This document shows positions 45,304 through 53,260 of a DNA stretch of 64,000 nucleotides, piece after piece. Made by a program: the position numbers and the translations under genes. Source of the DNA: Polycladospora coralii (GTDB lineage Bacteria > Bacillota > Bacilli > Thermoactinomycetales > Thermoactinomycetaceae); assembly GCF_014773435.2 (NCBI RefSeq), contig NZ_JACXAG020000004.1:62001-126000 (forward strand), given 5' to 3'. Position 1 is the stretch's first letter. Each line of letters begins with the position of its first letter. Under the pieces are notes generated by a model, which saw only the letters and a program-made list of their open reading frames with translations, ran no database searches and was not told the DNA's origin.

Positions 45304-46002
45304 TTATGATGAATAGAGATCACAATTGGTTTGTTTGGTCATTCCATCCTTATTACGGTAAGTTTGCCAAACCTCCTTGGCGATTACATAGTGTCCTTTA
45401 GGATTAGGATGGATGGGGTTACTACGCAAAAAAGGAATCATCTGGTGTGTATGTCCATCCTTATAGCCATGTATATAGTCGGCTTCATGATGTGAAAACT
45501 TGGTAAAGAGATTGACAAGTGGAAAAGAAAAATGAGAAGCTGTGGTTGCAATGACTTGATTATAGGATATCACAAAGTGTGTAGCGATGGGGTCACTTGG
45601 ATAGGGATTATAGAGATTGAGCAAATAGAGGGGTGTTTGGGTATAATGTTGAACCAGTCGAATAATAGCTGTATAAGATTGAAGAAATTCAGCTAAAATC
45701 TCATCTAGTGTGGATGGGTCTTTCGTAAAATATCGATATTTGAAAAAACCGAGTGCTAGATCGTTCCCTCCGATACATAGTGTGATTAAATTGGACTGGG
45801 AAAATATTTTTCTTTTATTGGGCAAATGTCGTAGCGCAAAATATAAGTTTGGTGTTTGCCAACCTTTACGGGAGACACGAAATAGGTTTACTGTGGTATT
45901 TAGATAAGTTGACATATGTGAACTTAATAATTGCGGGAAGCTTTTACCAGGGGCTGCACCGACACCTGCCGTGATAGAATCCCCCAATGCTGTATAATAA
46001 AT
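45304..46002 (-). CDS. SGNH/GDSL esterase-lipase
   Basis: About 232 residues. YYTALGDSITAGVG carries the nucleophile Ser of block I, GGNDLALG the block III Asn, and HPNPKGHYVIA the catalytic His of block V. It hydrolyses an ester, substrate unknown. The start is unclear: the SD GAGAGGGGGG is best placed for an ATT at 46002 (giving YYTALGDS, a typical short N terminus), while GTG 46020 precedes the SD and the ATG at 46083 has none. A stem TTGTGATCTC/GAGGTCACAA spans the gene end near 45290-45326 and precedes T-rich sequence. Confidence 0.85.
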   Translation of the reverse strand: MYYTALGDSITAGVGAAPGKSFPQLLSSHMSTYLNTTVNLFRVSRKGWQTPNLYFALRHLPNKRKIFSQSNLITLCIGGNDLALGFFKYRYFTKDPSTLDEILAEFLQSYTAIIRLVQHYTQTPLYLLNLYNPYPSDPIATHFVISYNQVIATTASHFSFPLVNLFTKFSHHEADYIHGYKDGHTHQMIPFLRSNPIHPNPKGHYVIAKEVWQTYRNKDGMTKQTNCDLYSS

Positions 46003-46085
46003 AGGAATCCCCCCTCTCACTTTCCTTATCAGTATGTAAAAGAAAGTGATTTGGCGAGGGCGATAGGTTAAGGGCGTGAACATGA

Positions 46086-46814
46086 ATGACTATTTTTGCA
46101 CTTAGTGATCCACATTTATCATTTAATAAAGCTGTGAACCTTTATAATGTTGATCCAAGTAAAGATATTGACAAACCGATGGATATTTTTGGATGGGATA
46201 AACATTATGATCAGATCAGAGATCATTGGCTGGATGTCGTAAAAGAGGAAGATACTGTATTAATACCAGGGGATATTAGCTGGGCTATGAAAATAGAAAA
46301 AGCTATCCACGATTTTAAATGGATCAACCAATTACCGGGGCGCAAGATTATGTCACCAGGAAATCATTGTTACTATGCGCATAGTAAGAAAAAAATACGT
46401 GATGCGCTGCCACCAAACATGGAATGGATTGATGCGGACTATACAATCGTAGAAGGACGTATCATTGCGGGTACTCGCGGATGGAATCTTCCTGGCGATC
46501 GTTTTTATAAAGAAGAAGACGATCGTAAAATTTATGAAAGGCAAATAGGGAGACTTCGGATTGCGCTACAAGAGGCAACAAAAAAACATCCGGGTTCTGA
46601 AAAATGGGTGATGTTACATTATCCTCCAATAACGAAAAGGGCCACAGAGTCTGGATTCATGGATGTGATGAAGGAATTTGGTGTCACATTATGTGTTTAT
46701 GGACATTTACACGGAAAAGCGATATATGATGCCATTCAGGGTAATGTAGATGGGGTTGAGTTAAAGCTTGTGGCATGTGATGCGATTGGATTCCGACCTT
46801 TACACCTGGAATAA
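46086..46814 (+). CDS. calcineurin-like metallophosphoesterase
   Basis: A 242-residue phosphoesterase. Metal motifs ALSDPHLSF (DxH), IPGDISWAM, SPGNHCYYAH, MLHYPP and VYGHLHGKA are in the expected order. In GNHCYY the usual D of GNHD/E is C. No associated domain is present. The gene is divergent from the GDSL gene, and the start 46086 is forced by an in-frame stop at 46083; the AAGGGCGTGA element lies upstream. The substrate is unknown. Confidence 0.85.
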   Translation: MTIFALSDPHLSFNKAVNLYNVDPSKDIDKPMDIFGWDKHYDQIRDHWLDVVKEEDTVLIPGDISWAMKIEKAIHDFKWINQLPGRKIMSPGNHCYYAHSKKKIRDALPPNMEWIDADYTIVEGRIIAGTRGWNLPGDRFYKEEDDRKIYERQIGRLRIALQEATKKHPGSEKWVMLHYPPITKRATESGFMDVMKEFGVTLCVYGHLHGKAIYDAIQGNVDGVELKLVACDAIGFRPLHLE

Positions 46815-46987
46815 GGCTGTATTAAGCCTCTTGATTGGCATGAAAGGCGGCTCTGCCACAACCAGGAAGGTATTTTCTTATTTTAGATATTCAATATACT
46901 GAGGATATGGTACATATTTGGAACGCTATATTTCTAGTGAGAATAAAGTGGTGGTGTAAGCTTCGTAATTGAGAGAGGAGGCCTACA

Positions 46988-47746
46988 ATGAGGAGCGCGA
47001 TTAGCAAACTAGCAAATACTGCTTTATTCGCACAGCATCCTATCCTTAAATATCACTTACCTGAAACGCGTCTTTTGACTCAGGAAACGTTTATCTATAT
47101 GGTTCGTAAGTATCCATTTCTATATCTCAAGCCGGACGATTCTTGTCAAGGAAAAGGGATATTTCAATTAAATAGTTTGCAAGGACATGGTTTTCAATTG
47201 ATTTCAAATGATTTTCAAAAAGCGACTGTCCATCATAAGTTAACAAAAGCTTTCGATCAATTTTTGCATCTTAAAATGAAACGTCCGTATATTATTCAAC
47301 AAGGAGTTCGGAGCTATACTTTAAACCAGTCTTTATTTGATATTCGGGTGCATTTAATGCGTATCGAAGGGGACTGGAAAGCTTTAGGTTTAGTAGGGAG
47401 AATTGCTGAAAAAGAAGAGATTGTTACAAATACTTGTACACGTAAAGGTTACAAGCCTGTTCAATATTTATTTACGAAATTGCTTGGTTATACCCAAAAG
47501 CAATCAGAAATCAAAAAACAGCAGGTATCCCAAATTGCAAGACTTGCGAGTTTTGTGATGAGTAGTAAGCATCGTACGTGGCATGAACTAGGAATTGATA
47601 TTGGTGTAGATCATGATAGACATATATGGATTTATGAATCTAATGTAACACCAGATACGAGAGTACTAAACTTATTAAATGAAAAATTGTTTCATAAAGT
47701 AAATCGCTTACGTGCAATTTATCACGGGAATAAACAGTATGGTTGA
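46988..47746 (+). CDS. YheC/YheD family ATP-grasp-like protein
   Basis: A 252-residue protein of the endospore-coat-associated YheC/D family. The central part has ATP-grasp features: FLYLKPDDSCQGKGIFQL, IIQQGVRSYTLNQSLFDIRVH and, near the end, IDIGVDHDRHIWIYESN with the metal-binding acidic residues. In B. subtilis YheC/D localise to the forespore; a role in spore envelope formation is inferred. It is shorter than YheD (about 450) and nearer a single ATP-grasp core. SD AGAGGAGG precedes ATG 46988. Confidence 0.8.
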   Translation: MRSAISKLANTALFAQHPILKYHLPETRLLTQETFIYMVRKYPFLYLKPDDSCQGKGIFQLNSLQGHGFQLISNDFQKATVHHKLTKAFDQFLHLKMKRPYIIQQGVRSYTLNQSLFDIRVHLMRIEGDWKALGLVGRIAEKEEIVTNTCTRKGYKPVQYLFTKLLGYTQKQSEIKKQQVSQIARLASFVMSSKHRTWHELGIDIGVDHDRHIWIYESNVTPDTRVLNLLNEKLFHKVNRLRAIYHGNKQYG

Positions 47747-47748
47747 AA

Positions 47749-47775
47749 CAGCCTCACGATCGTAGCGCGAGGCTG
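47749..47775 (+). terminator. hairpin after the YheC/D gene
   Basis: CAGCCTC-a-CG and CG-c-GAGGCTG around ATCGTAG, three bases after the stop. No T-run, so termination efficiency is doubtful. Confidence 0.45.
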
Positions 47776-47820
47776 GGGAAAGGTACAACCTATCAGAGGA
47801 AACGTATGAAGTTGACAATG

Positions 47821-48114
47821 CTATCTGTAATATTTTGAATTTAACCCTTTAAAATTTTGTCCTAGCTGTTCAACTTGAGTACGTAATAATTGATTTTCTT
47901 CGCGTAATTGCTGCATATCAAAAGCTAACTGTTCGAGTAAATGATGAATAGTAGTAATATCGGATGTTTTAGACTTTTTTGATAATAAATCCTCATACTC
48001 ACTATAATCTTGTATGATGAGATCTAGAAATTCATTGACTTCATCTATATCAAAACCTCTTACGGCCCGTTTAAAATCTTTTACATGAATATCCTGTGGT
48101 CTTAGTCTCGGCAT
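47821..48114 (-). CDS. GpsB/DivIVA-like protein
   Basis: A 97-residue protein with the DivIVA N-terminal domain: MPRLRPQDIHVKDFKRAVRG and YDIDEV-type FDIDEVNEFLDLIIQDY, then a coiled coil (about 30-90). Its length matches GpsB, which coordinates cell wall synthesis at division and elongation, but the membrane-contact residues of GpsB are not clearly kept, so it may be another short DivIVA homologue. SD GGGAGG precedes ATG 48114. Confidence 0.82.
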   Translation of the reverse strand: MPRLRPQDIHVKDFKRAVRGFDIDEVNEFLDLIIQDYSEYEDLLSKKSKTSDITTIHHLLEQLAFDMQQLREENQLLRTQVEQLGQNFKGLNSKYYR

Positions 48115-48198
48115 ATAGAGAACCTCCCTACTATATAAATGATTATATACAGTATAATAGTTGATATCGTTATCGTAAACCGAAAAATGAAATAAATT

Positions 48199-48231
48199 AA
48201 AGCCCCTTACTACGAATTGTACAAGGGGCTT
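48199..48231 (-). terminator. terminator of hutH
   Basis: On the minus strand AAGCCCCTT ... AAGGGGCTT with a 14-base loop, followed by TAATTTATTT, 7 bases after the hutH stop. Confidence 0.6.
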
Positions 48232-48237
48232 ACAGCG

Positions 48238-49770
48238 CTATAGTTTAATATTTGTGTGGGATTGAACACGATTAACTAATTCACCACTCTGAATCAGCTG
48301 TTTGGCAATTTCAATATCAAGATACCCTTCACGGTCAGATTCTAGTGGTGTAAGCTTTTCACGGAGGAGATTATAAGCTACTTGAGCTCCTTTTCCAGGC
48401 AGCTTAGACGCAAATTCAAGTGCTTGGGCAGCACAAACATATTCGATCGCAAGCACGTGTAATACATTTCCCATAATGGATAAGCATTTGCGAGCACCAA
48501 TTGATCCCATGCTAACATGGTCTTCCTGATTAGCAGATGATGGAATGGAATCAACTGAAGCAGGATGTGCAAGTGTTTTATTTTCTGATACGAGTGATGC
48601 TGCCGTATACTGTAAAATCATATAGCCAGAATGAAGACCTCCCCGTTTGGTTAAAAAAGCGGGTAAACCACTTAGTTGTGGATTTACGAGTCTTTCAATA
48701 CGACGTTCGGAAATATTGGCCATTTCAGCCATAGCGATCGAGAGAAAGTCAACAGCTAAAGCAATCGGTTGTCCATGAAAGTTACCTCCGGAAACAACTT
48801 GATCCTCCTCACTGAAAATCAAAGGGTTATCAGTAGCTGCATTCATTTCCCGTTCTAATATATGAGAGACATAGTGATAGGCATCCTTGGACGCGCCATG
48901 AACTTGTGGTACGCATCGGAGACTATAGGCATCTTGAACACGTTTTTCACCTTGTTCAGTAGTCAATGCACTGCCTTCTAAAAGATTCATCATGTTAGCG
49001 GCAGTGGTGATTTGACCGACTTGCCCTCTAACTTGGTGCAGTTTTGAGTAGTAGGCCTTAGGTATTCCTTCTAAAGCCTCTACGGTCATCGCAGCTAATA
49101 TATCTGCTGTAAAAAGGAGGTTTCTAGCTGATAAAACAGATTGTATGCCTAAGCTGGTCATCATTTGTGTTCCATTGATTAGGGCTAATCCTTCCTTAGC
49201 ATCTAGTGTGACGGTGGGAATAGCGAGTGTCTTCAGAATTTGATTTGTAGGTTGTCGTATTCCTTGATATGTCACTTCGCCTAACCCAAGTAAAGGTAAG
49301 CACATATGGGCAAGTGGAGCGAGGTCACCACTTGCTCCTAACGAGCCTTGAGCTGGGATGATGGGATGAACACCATGATTTAAAAGTGTGACCAAAGTAT
49401 TTAACGTATTCGCTTTTATGCCGGAATATCCTTTTGCTAATGCATTGATACGTAGCAACATCATACCCCGTACGGTTTCTTCCGCTAACGGTTCACCAAC
49501 CCCACAAGCATGACTAATGATGAGATTGGACTGTAGTTCTGCGGTTTGTTCAGATTGAATCACAATGTCGCTAAACTTACCAAATCCAGTTGTAATACCA
49601 TATACTGTTTTCTCTTCTTGTACTAGTTTTTCTACATATTTACGAGATTCATTGATTTTTTTATAAGCAGATTCGCTAATCTGGACTTTCCTATAATCAT
49701 ATACGACGGACTGAAACTGTTCATATGTTAACTGATTTCCTGTGATTTCGATTGTATAATGATTACCCAT
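48238..49770 (-). CDS. hutH: histidine ammonia-lyase
   Basis: A 510-residue HAL that converts histidine to urocanate. GSLGASGDLAPLAHMCLP has the ASG triad forming the MIO cofactor near residue 143. TTGFGKFSD at the N terminus and GGNFHGQPIALAVDF further on are family signatures. SD AAGGGGAAAG precedes ATG 49770. No hutU, hutI, hutG or hutP lies near, so the rest of the pathway must be elsewhere or absent. A terminator-like stem lies in its leader. Confidence 0.96.
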   Translation of the reverse strand: MGNHYTIEITGNQLTYEQFQSVVYDYRKVQISESAYKKINESRKYVEKLVQEEKTVYGITTGFGKFSDIVIQSEQTAELQSNLIISHACGVGEPLAEETVRGMMLLRINALAKGYSGIKANTLNTLVTLLNHGVHPIIPAQGSLGASGDLAPLAHMCLPLLGLGEVTYQGIRQPTNQILKTLAIPTVTLDAKEGLALINGTQMMTSLGIQSVLSARNLLFTADILAAMTVEALEGIPKAYYSKLHQVRGQVGQITTAANMMNLLEGSALTTEQGEKRVQDAYSLRCVPQVHGASKDAYHYVSHILEREMNAATDNPLIFSEEDQVVSGGNFHGQPIALAVDFLSIAMAEMANISERRIERLVNPQLSGLPAFLTKRGGLHSGYMILQYTAASLVSENKTLAHPASVDSIPSSANQEDHVSMGSIGARKCLSIMGNVLHVLAIEYVCAAQALEFASKLPGKGAQVAYNLLREKLTPLESDREGYLDIEIAKQLIQSGELVNRVQSHTNIKL

Positions 49771-49807
49771 TTAATACTTTCCCCTTTTATTTAATTAGAG
49801 AATGAAA

Positions 49808-49842
49808 AGAAGGGAGAGGCAACTTGTTTGCCCCTCCCTTCT
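49808..49842 (-). promoter_or_regulatory. terminator-like stem in the hutH leader (possible attenuator)
   Basis: On the minus strand AGAAGGGAG-g-GGCA-AACAAGT-TGCC-t-CTCCCTTCT is followed by TTTC, 37 bases before hutH. No gene lies upstream on that strand for it to terminate, and a possible promoter TTGATT-18-TAGACT lies about 75 bases further upstream. In B. subtilis the hut operon is controlled by HutP antitermination at such a stem. Confidence 0.55.
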
Positions 49843-50057
49843 TCATCATAACCATTTCAGATTTAGCTCTATACATGTTTAACGATTATATGAGATTCAT
49901 TCCACAATAGTCTATCATTTTCTAGTGAACCAAATCAATGTGATATGAATATATTATAAGGATTGAGGAGATCTTGTGCATCTTTTTTTATCGGTAAGAA
50001 TGGGACAAACTAGAGGCAAAAGATCAGAAGAGGATGAAAAATGGAAGGGAGAAAGCC

Positions 50058-50576
50058 ATGGCTTGTTCTGGAATCAACTTGATAAAAAATGGGGGATTTA
50101 CAACCGGTTTGAAAGGTTGGCAAGGTAAGCATATATATTTGGTTCCCAATCCGCTGAGAGCTTCTGACCAAGCTGTTCTTATGGGCTATAACAGTGTGAG
50201 GAGTTATATTCGACAAAAAGTTCGTGTTCGCAAAAAATTAGAAAGTCAGTGTAATTACTATCTTTATTTTCGTTTATTAAATATCTCCAATAAAAGTGAA
50301 CCTGCGCTACTTTATGCCACTGTAGCATATTGGAGCCCGGACAACAGACCACTTCGTGCAACTCCGTTGATTTTAAAACCACCTAAAACCACTTCTTGGT
50401 TTCAGTATTTTTCCATCATTCCAGCACCACCACCACAACCAGTCAAATTAGTTACCGTTCACTTTACACTGGTGAGGGGTACACTCTTTTTAGACTATCT
50501 TCGCCTTGCATCTCACCCTATTTTATCGGTAAATCAGGTAGTTGAGGAGAAACTTTTCTCTGTTGCAGAGGGATGA
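50058..50576 (+). CDS. NTTRR-F1-like (carbohydrate-binding-like) protein
   Basis: A 172-residue beta-rich protein: INLIKNGGFTTGLKGWQG, SDQAVLMGYNSVRSYIRQ, then repeated strands ending FLDYLRLASHPIL. The N-terminal pattern N-L-x-x-N-G-x-F-x3-L-x-G-W matches the NTTRR-F1/CBM-like domain found at the N terminus of Bacillota surface and exosporium proteins, here without a collagen-like tail. There is no signal peptide. ATG 50058 is chosen for the SD GAAGGGAG; the ATG at 50034 has none. Confidence 0.6.
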   Translation: MACSGINLIKNGGFTTGLKGWQGKHIYLVPNPLRASDQAVLMGYNSVRSYIRQKVRVRKKLESQCNYYLYFRLLNISNKSEPALLYATVAYWSPDNRPLRATPLILKPPKTTSWFQYFSIIPAPPPQPVKLVTVHFTLVRGTLFLDYLRLASHPILSVNQVVEEKLFSVAEG

Positions 50577-50588
50577 TCGATTTGATCT

Positions 50589-50618
50589 TATCAGGTGGAG
50601 GCTATACTCCACCTGAAT
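50589..50618. repeat. dispersed palindromic element, copy 4 (hairpin core)
   Basis: ATCAGGTGGAG-GCTATA-CTCCACCTGA, followed by ATCTTGCTGGGACAGTTGAA. Core is the reverse complement of copy 3 with one change. Confidence 0.65.
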
Positions 50619-50849
50619 CTTGCTGGGACAGTTGAAGTTTAAACGCGTTAATCTGTATCCAAAAGCTCTTAGCCAGAATATACAACTAGAAATGGTTCAT
50701 AAAATAAGATATAATTTATTATGCGAATTTGTAACGGTATACATGAGCAGTAGTGTTGATGAGTCAACATACACGACGGTCAAATGGAACAATCAGCCAA
50801 ATCTACACGTCTCATACATAAGTGTTATCAATACAGGAGGGCTATTTAG

Positions 50850-51410
50850 ATGAAAATTTTAGCGATCGCTGGTAGTTTAAGTGAGCCATCTACCACGTCT
50901 ATGGCATTAAATATTGTGGTACAGCGTGCGCGAAAAGTGGGTGCAGACGTAGAAGTATATGATTTGCGACATGCTCCTTTACCACTCTATGATGGACGAA
51001 TTACTGAATCTAAATTACCCTCTGAGGTGCATCTTTTTAAGAAAAAGATGCTAGAAGCAGATGGATATATATTGGCATCGCCTGAATACCATGGCAGTGT
51101 TTCTGGCGTGCTCAAAAATGCACTTGATTTTATTGGCGCTCGTGAATTGTCAGGGAAATATGTTGCCTTACTAGGTACTTCTGGTGGTGCAATGGGTGCG
51201 ACGAACACACTAAATACGCTTAATATCATATGTCGAACACTACATGCGTGGCCGCTACCCTCAATGCCTTCCGTTCCTCAGGCTTATCAAGCTTTTTATG
51301 AAAATGGTTCTTTAAAAGATAAAAATCTTCAAAAGCGTCTTGAAGTTTTGGGAGAAGAATTGGTTGCAAACTTGCGCCTGAGAGGATCAAGAAAGCGCTT
51401 CGATTCATGA
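50850..51410 (+). CDS. NADPH-dependent FMN reductase
   Basis: A 186-residue flavodoxin-fold oxidoreductase of the FMN_red family. MKILAIAGSLSEPSTTSMAL binds the FMN phosphate and SPEYHGSVSGVLKNALDFIG binds the isoalloxazine ring. Family members reduce flavins, azo dyes, quinones or chromate. SD AGGAGGG precedes ATG 50850. It is followed by mntR 56 bases later without a clear terminator. Confidence 0.9.
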   Translation: MKILAIAGSLSEPSTTSMALNIVVQRARKVGADVEVYDLRHAPLPLYDGRITESKLPSEVHLFKKKMLEADGYILASPEYHGSVSGVLKNALDFIGARELSGKYVALLGTSGGAMGATNTLNTLNIICRTLHAWPLPSMPSVPQAYQAFYENGSLKDKNLQKRLEVLGEELVANLRLRGSRKRFDS

Positions 51411-51466
51411 AAATAGGATAAAATAAAAGCATAATGTAGAGATGCTTTAGATAGGGGGAGTCACTC

Positions 51467-51898
51467 ATTCCAACACCAAGCATGGAGGATTATTTAGAAA
51501 ATATCTATAAGTTAATTGAACAAAAAGGGTATGCACGTGTCTCGGATATTGCGCATGCATTGGAAGTCCATCCTTCTTCTGTAACCAAAATGGTGCAAAA
51601 ACTAGATCAAAGTAATTATCTCATATATGAGAAATATAGAGGTTTAGTTTTGACTAGTAAAGGGGAAAGTATAGGGAAGCGTCTTGTAGATCGACATCAT
51701 CTACTAGAAGATTTTCTAAGCTTAATCGGTGTAGATGAAGATCAGATCTATGAAGATGTGGAAGGCATAGAACATCATCTTAGCTGGGATTCCATTGATC
51801 GTATTGAAAAATTAGTATCTTTTCTACAAGCTAATCCAAAAATTGTTACACAACTCCAATCTATAGAAACCGAAAAAACAGACCCTGAATTGACCTAA
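51467..51898 (+). CDS. mntR: manganese transport regulator MntR
   Basis: A 143-residue DtxR-family repressor sensing Mn(II). With an ATT start at 51467 the N terminus is (M)[13 protein letters not shown] and all B. subtilis MntR metal ligands fall at the same numbers: D8, E11, H77, E99, E102 and H103. GGGGGAG at 51453-51459 is correctly spaced (7) for this ATT; the first canonical codon, ATG 51482, has no SD and would remove the first five residues. The HTH is [20 protein letters not shown]. It begins the mntR-yqhO-yqhP-yqhQ-aroQ block known from Bacillus. Confidence 0.92.
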   Translation: MPTPSMEDYLENIYKLIEQKGYARVSDIAHALEVHPSSVTKMVQKLDQSNYLIYEKYRGLVLTSKGESIGKRLVDRHHLLEDFLSLIGVDEDQIYEDVEGIEHHLSWDSIDRIEKLVSFLQANPKIVTQLQSIETEKTDPELT

Positions 51899-51930
51899 CT
51901 CTTGGACCTGCCTTCCAGGAGTTTTTTATT
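51897..51930 (+). terminator. terminator of mntR
   Basis: AACTCTTGG/CCAGGAGTT with a 9-base loop and T-run; the stem uses the last bases of the mntR stop codon. Confidence 0.85.
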
Positions 51931-51987
51931 TTGGGTTGCATATACTCAATAAAAGAGAATCGTGACCCAATGAAAGGAGTGGTCAAA

Positions 51988-52938
51988 ATTTGGGCTGATG
52001 CTGTTTTTGAAGGAGGAGGAATTAAGGGTATTGGCTTGGTTGGCGCTTTATGTGTGGCGGAATCGAAAGGTTATCGCTGGAAAAAAATTGCAGGTACTTC
52101 AGCCGGCTCTATGATCGCAGCTTTACTTGCTGCTGGTTTTAAGGCTGATGAGTTGTATGAATTACTCATAAAACAAAATTTTATGGATTTTGTTACACCG
52201 CATTGGTATGACAAAATACCTTATTTGGTTCCAAGCACCAGGCTTTGGTTTAAAAAAGGGATGCATTCAGGGCATGCGCTTGAAAAGTGGCTTGAAGACA
52301 AATTAGCTGAAAAAGGAGTTCGGACATTTGGTGATTTAGAAGGGAAAACTGAACTTCAAATCATTGCTTCAGACATTTCACGCAGTCGTCTACTTGTGCT
52401 ACCTGAAGATCTTGTACAATATGGTATTGAACCCAAGCAATTTTCCATTGCACGTGTGGTTCGGATGAGTAGTAGTATTCCATTCTTTTATGAGCCAGTG
52501 AAATTAATGCATCAAGCTTCAAAGTCGTACTCCTATATTGTAGATGGTGCGATGTTAAGTAACTTTCCAGTATGGATTTTTGACCGCCCAGAGCCGCGAT
52601 GGCCTACTTTTGGATTTCGATTGGGAGGTGGCTCGAGCGAGACCGTTCGAGCTATACGCAACCCTTTTAGTATGCTGAGATCAATTTTTTTCACCATGAT
52701 GGATGCACATGATAATCGCTATATTATAGGTAATGAAGAAATTCGGACGATTCAAGTACCTCCACTCCACATTCGACTTACTGATTTTGACCTAAGTGTT
52801 GAAGACAAAGAAAAGCTGTTTCAATCTGGCGTAAAGGCAGGGGAAAAATTCTTTGATAATTGGGACTATAATATCTATTTAAAGGTGAGAGAATTGAAGC
52901 AACAAGTGCAGGTGCAAATACGCGCACAAAAAAAATAG
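51988..52938 (+). CDS. yqhO: patatin-like phospholipase
   Basis: About 316 residues. VFEGGGIKGIGLVGAL is the oxyanion glycine motif, AGTSAGSMIAAL the nucleophile elbow GxSxG, and VDGAMLSNFP the DGA/G motif of the Ser-Asp dyad. It should hydrolyse acyl lipids. SD AAAGGAG (51973-51979) is 8 bases before an ATT at 51988 that gives WADAVFEGGG, matching the short N terminus of YqhO-type proteins; the ATG at 51970 lies before the SD. Position after mntR matches B. subtilis. Confidence 0.88.
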   Translation: MWADAVFEGGGIKGIGLVGALCVAESKGYRWKKIAGTSAGSMIAALLAAGFKADELYELLIKQNFMDFVTPHWYDKIPYLVPSTRLWFKKGMHSGHALEKWLEDKLAEKGVRTFGDLEGKTELQIIASDISRSRLLVLPEDLVQYGIEPKQFSIARVVRMSSSIPFFYEPVKLMHQASKSYSYIVDGAMLSNFPVWIFDRPEPRWPTFGFRLGGGSSETVRAIRNPFSMLRSIFFTMMDAHDNRYIIGNEEIRTIQVPPLHIRLTDFDLSVEDKEKLFQSGVKAGEKFFDNWDYNIYLKVRELKQQVQVQIRAQKK

Positions 52939-52962
52939 CTCCTTAATAGGGGCTATTTTTTT
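52931..52962. terminator. bidirectional terminator covering both stop codons
   Basis: AAAAATAGC-t-CC-TTAATA-GG-g-GCTATTTTT. The stop codons of yqhO (52936-52938) and of the minus-strand gene (52953-52955) lie in its two arms. Confidence 0.8.
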
Positions 52963-53231
52963 CCATCTATGACACGGAAGTTTCGCTTATTGGTATCTGT
53001 GTGGCGCTTTCGCGCTTTCGTTTTGGCATTAGGTGAAGGATTCCGATAGTTAGTGGATGTATATCGTACCATCCATGAAGGTGGGTGCTTATAAAAATAA
53101 ATCACAATACCAATGAGCAGAAGTGGGATTAAAATCGAAAAGGGTGAACGAAAAAGCTGTGTGATGAATCCAATGGCAATTAAAATGAGTATCACATAAT
53201 GCCATGGACGAGAGAAACGCAAACCAGTCAA
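52953..53231 (-). CDS. small membrane protein (YqhP-like)
   Basis: A 92-residue protein with two close TM helices (HYVILILIAIGFITQL and SILIPLLLIGIVIYFY) and a basic, hydrophilic tail rich in N/K/R/T. Position between yqhO and yqhQ suggests yqhP, although it is shorter than the B. subtilis protein. TTG 53231 is used because AGGAGG lies 8 bases upstream; GTG 53240 overlaps the SD. Function is unknown. Confidence 0.7.
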   Translation of the reverse strand: MTGLRFSRPWHYVILILIAIGFITQLFRSPFSILIPLLLIGIVIYFYKHPPSWMVRYTSTNYRNPSPNAKTKARKRHTDTNKRNFRVIDGKK

Positions 53232-53260
53232 AACAGCCACCTCCTTTCCTATTTTTTAGT

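Noticed and set aside
50620-50853. 77-codon ORF between the NTTRR-like gene and the FMN reductase gene
   Set aside because: No SD, composition unlike neighbours, and it covers the promoter space of the FMN reductase gene and part of a palindromic repeat.
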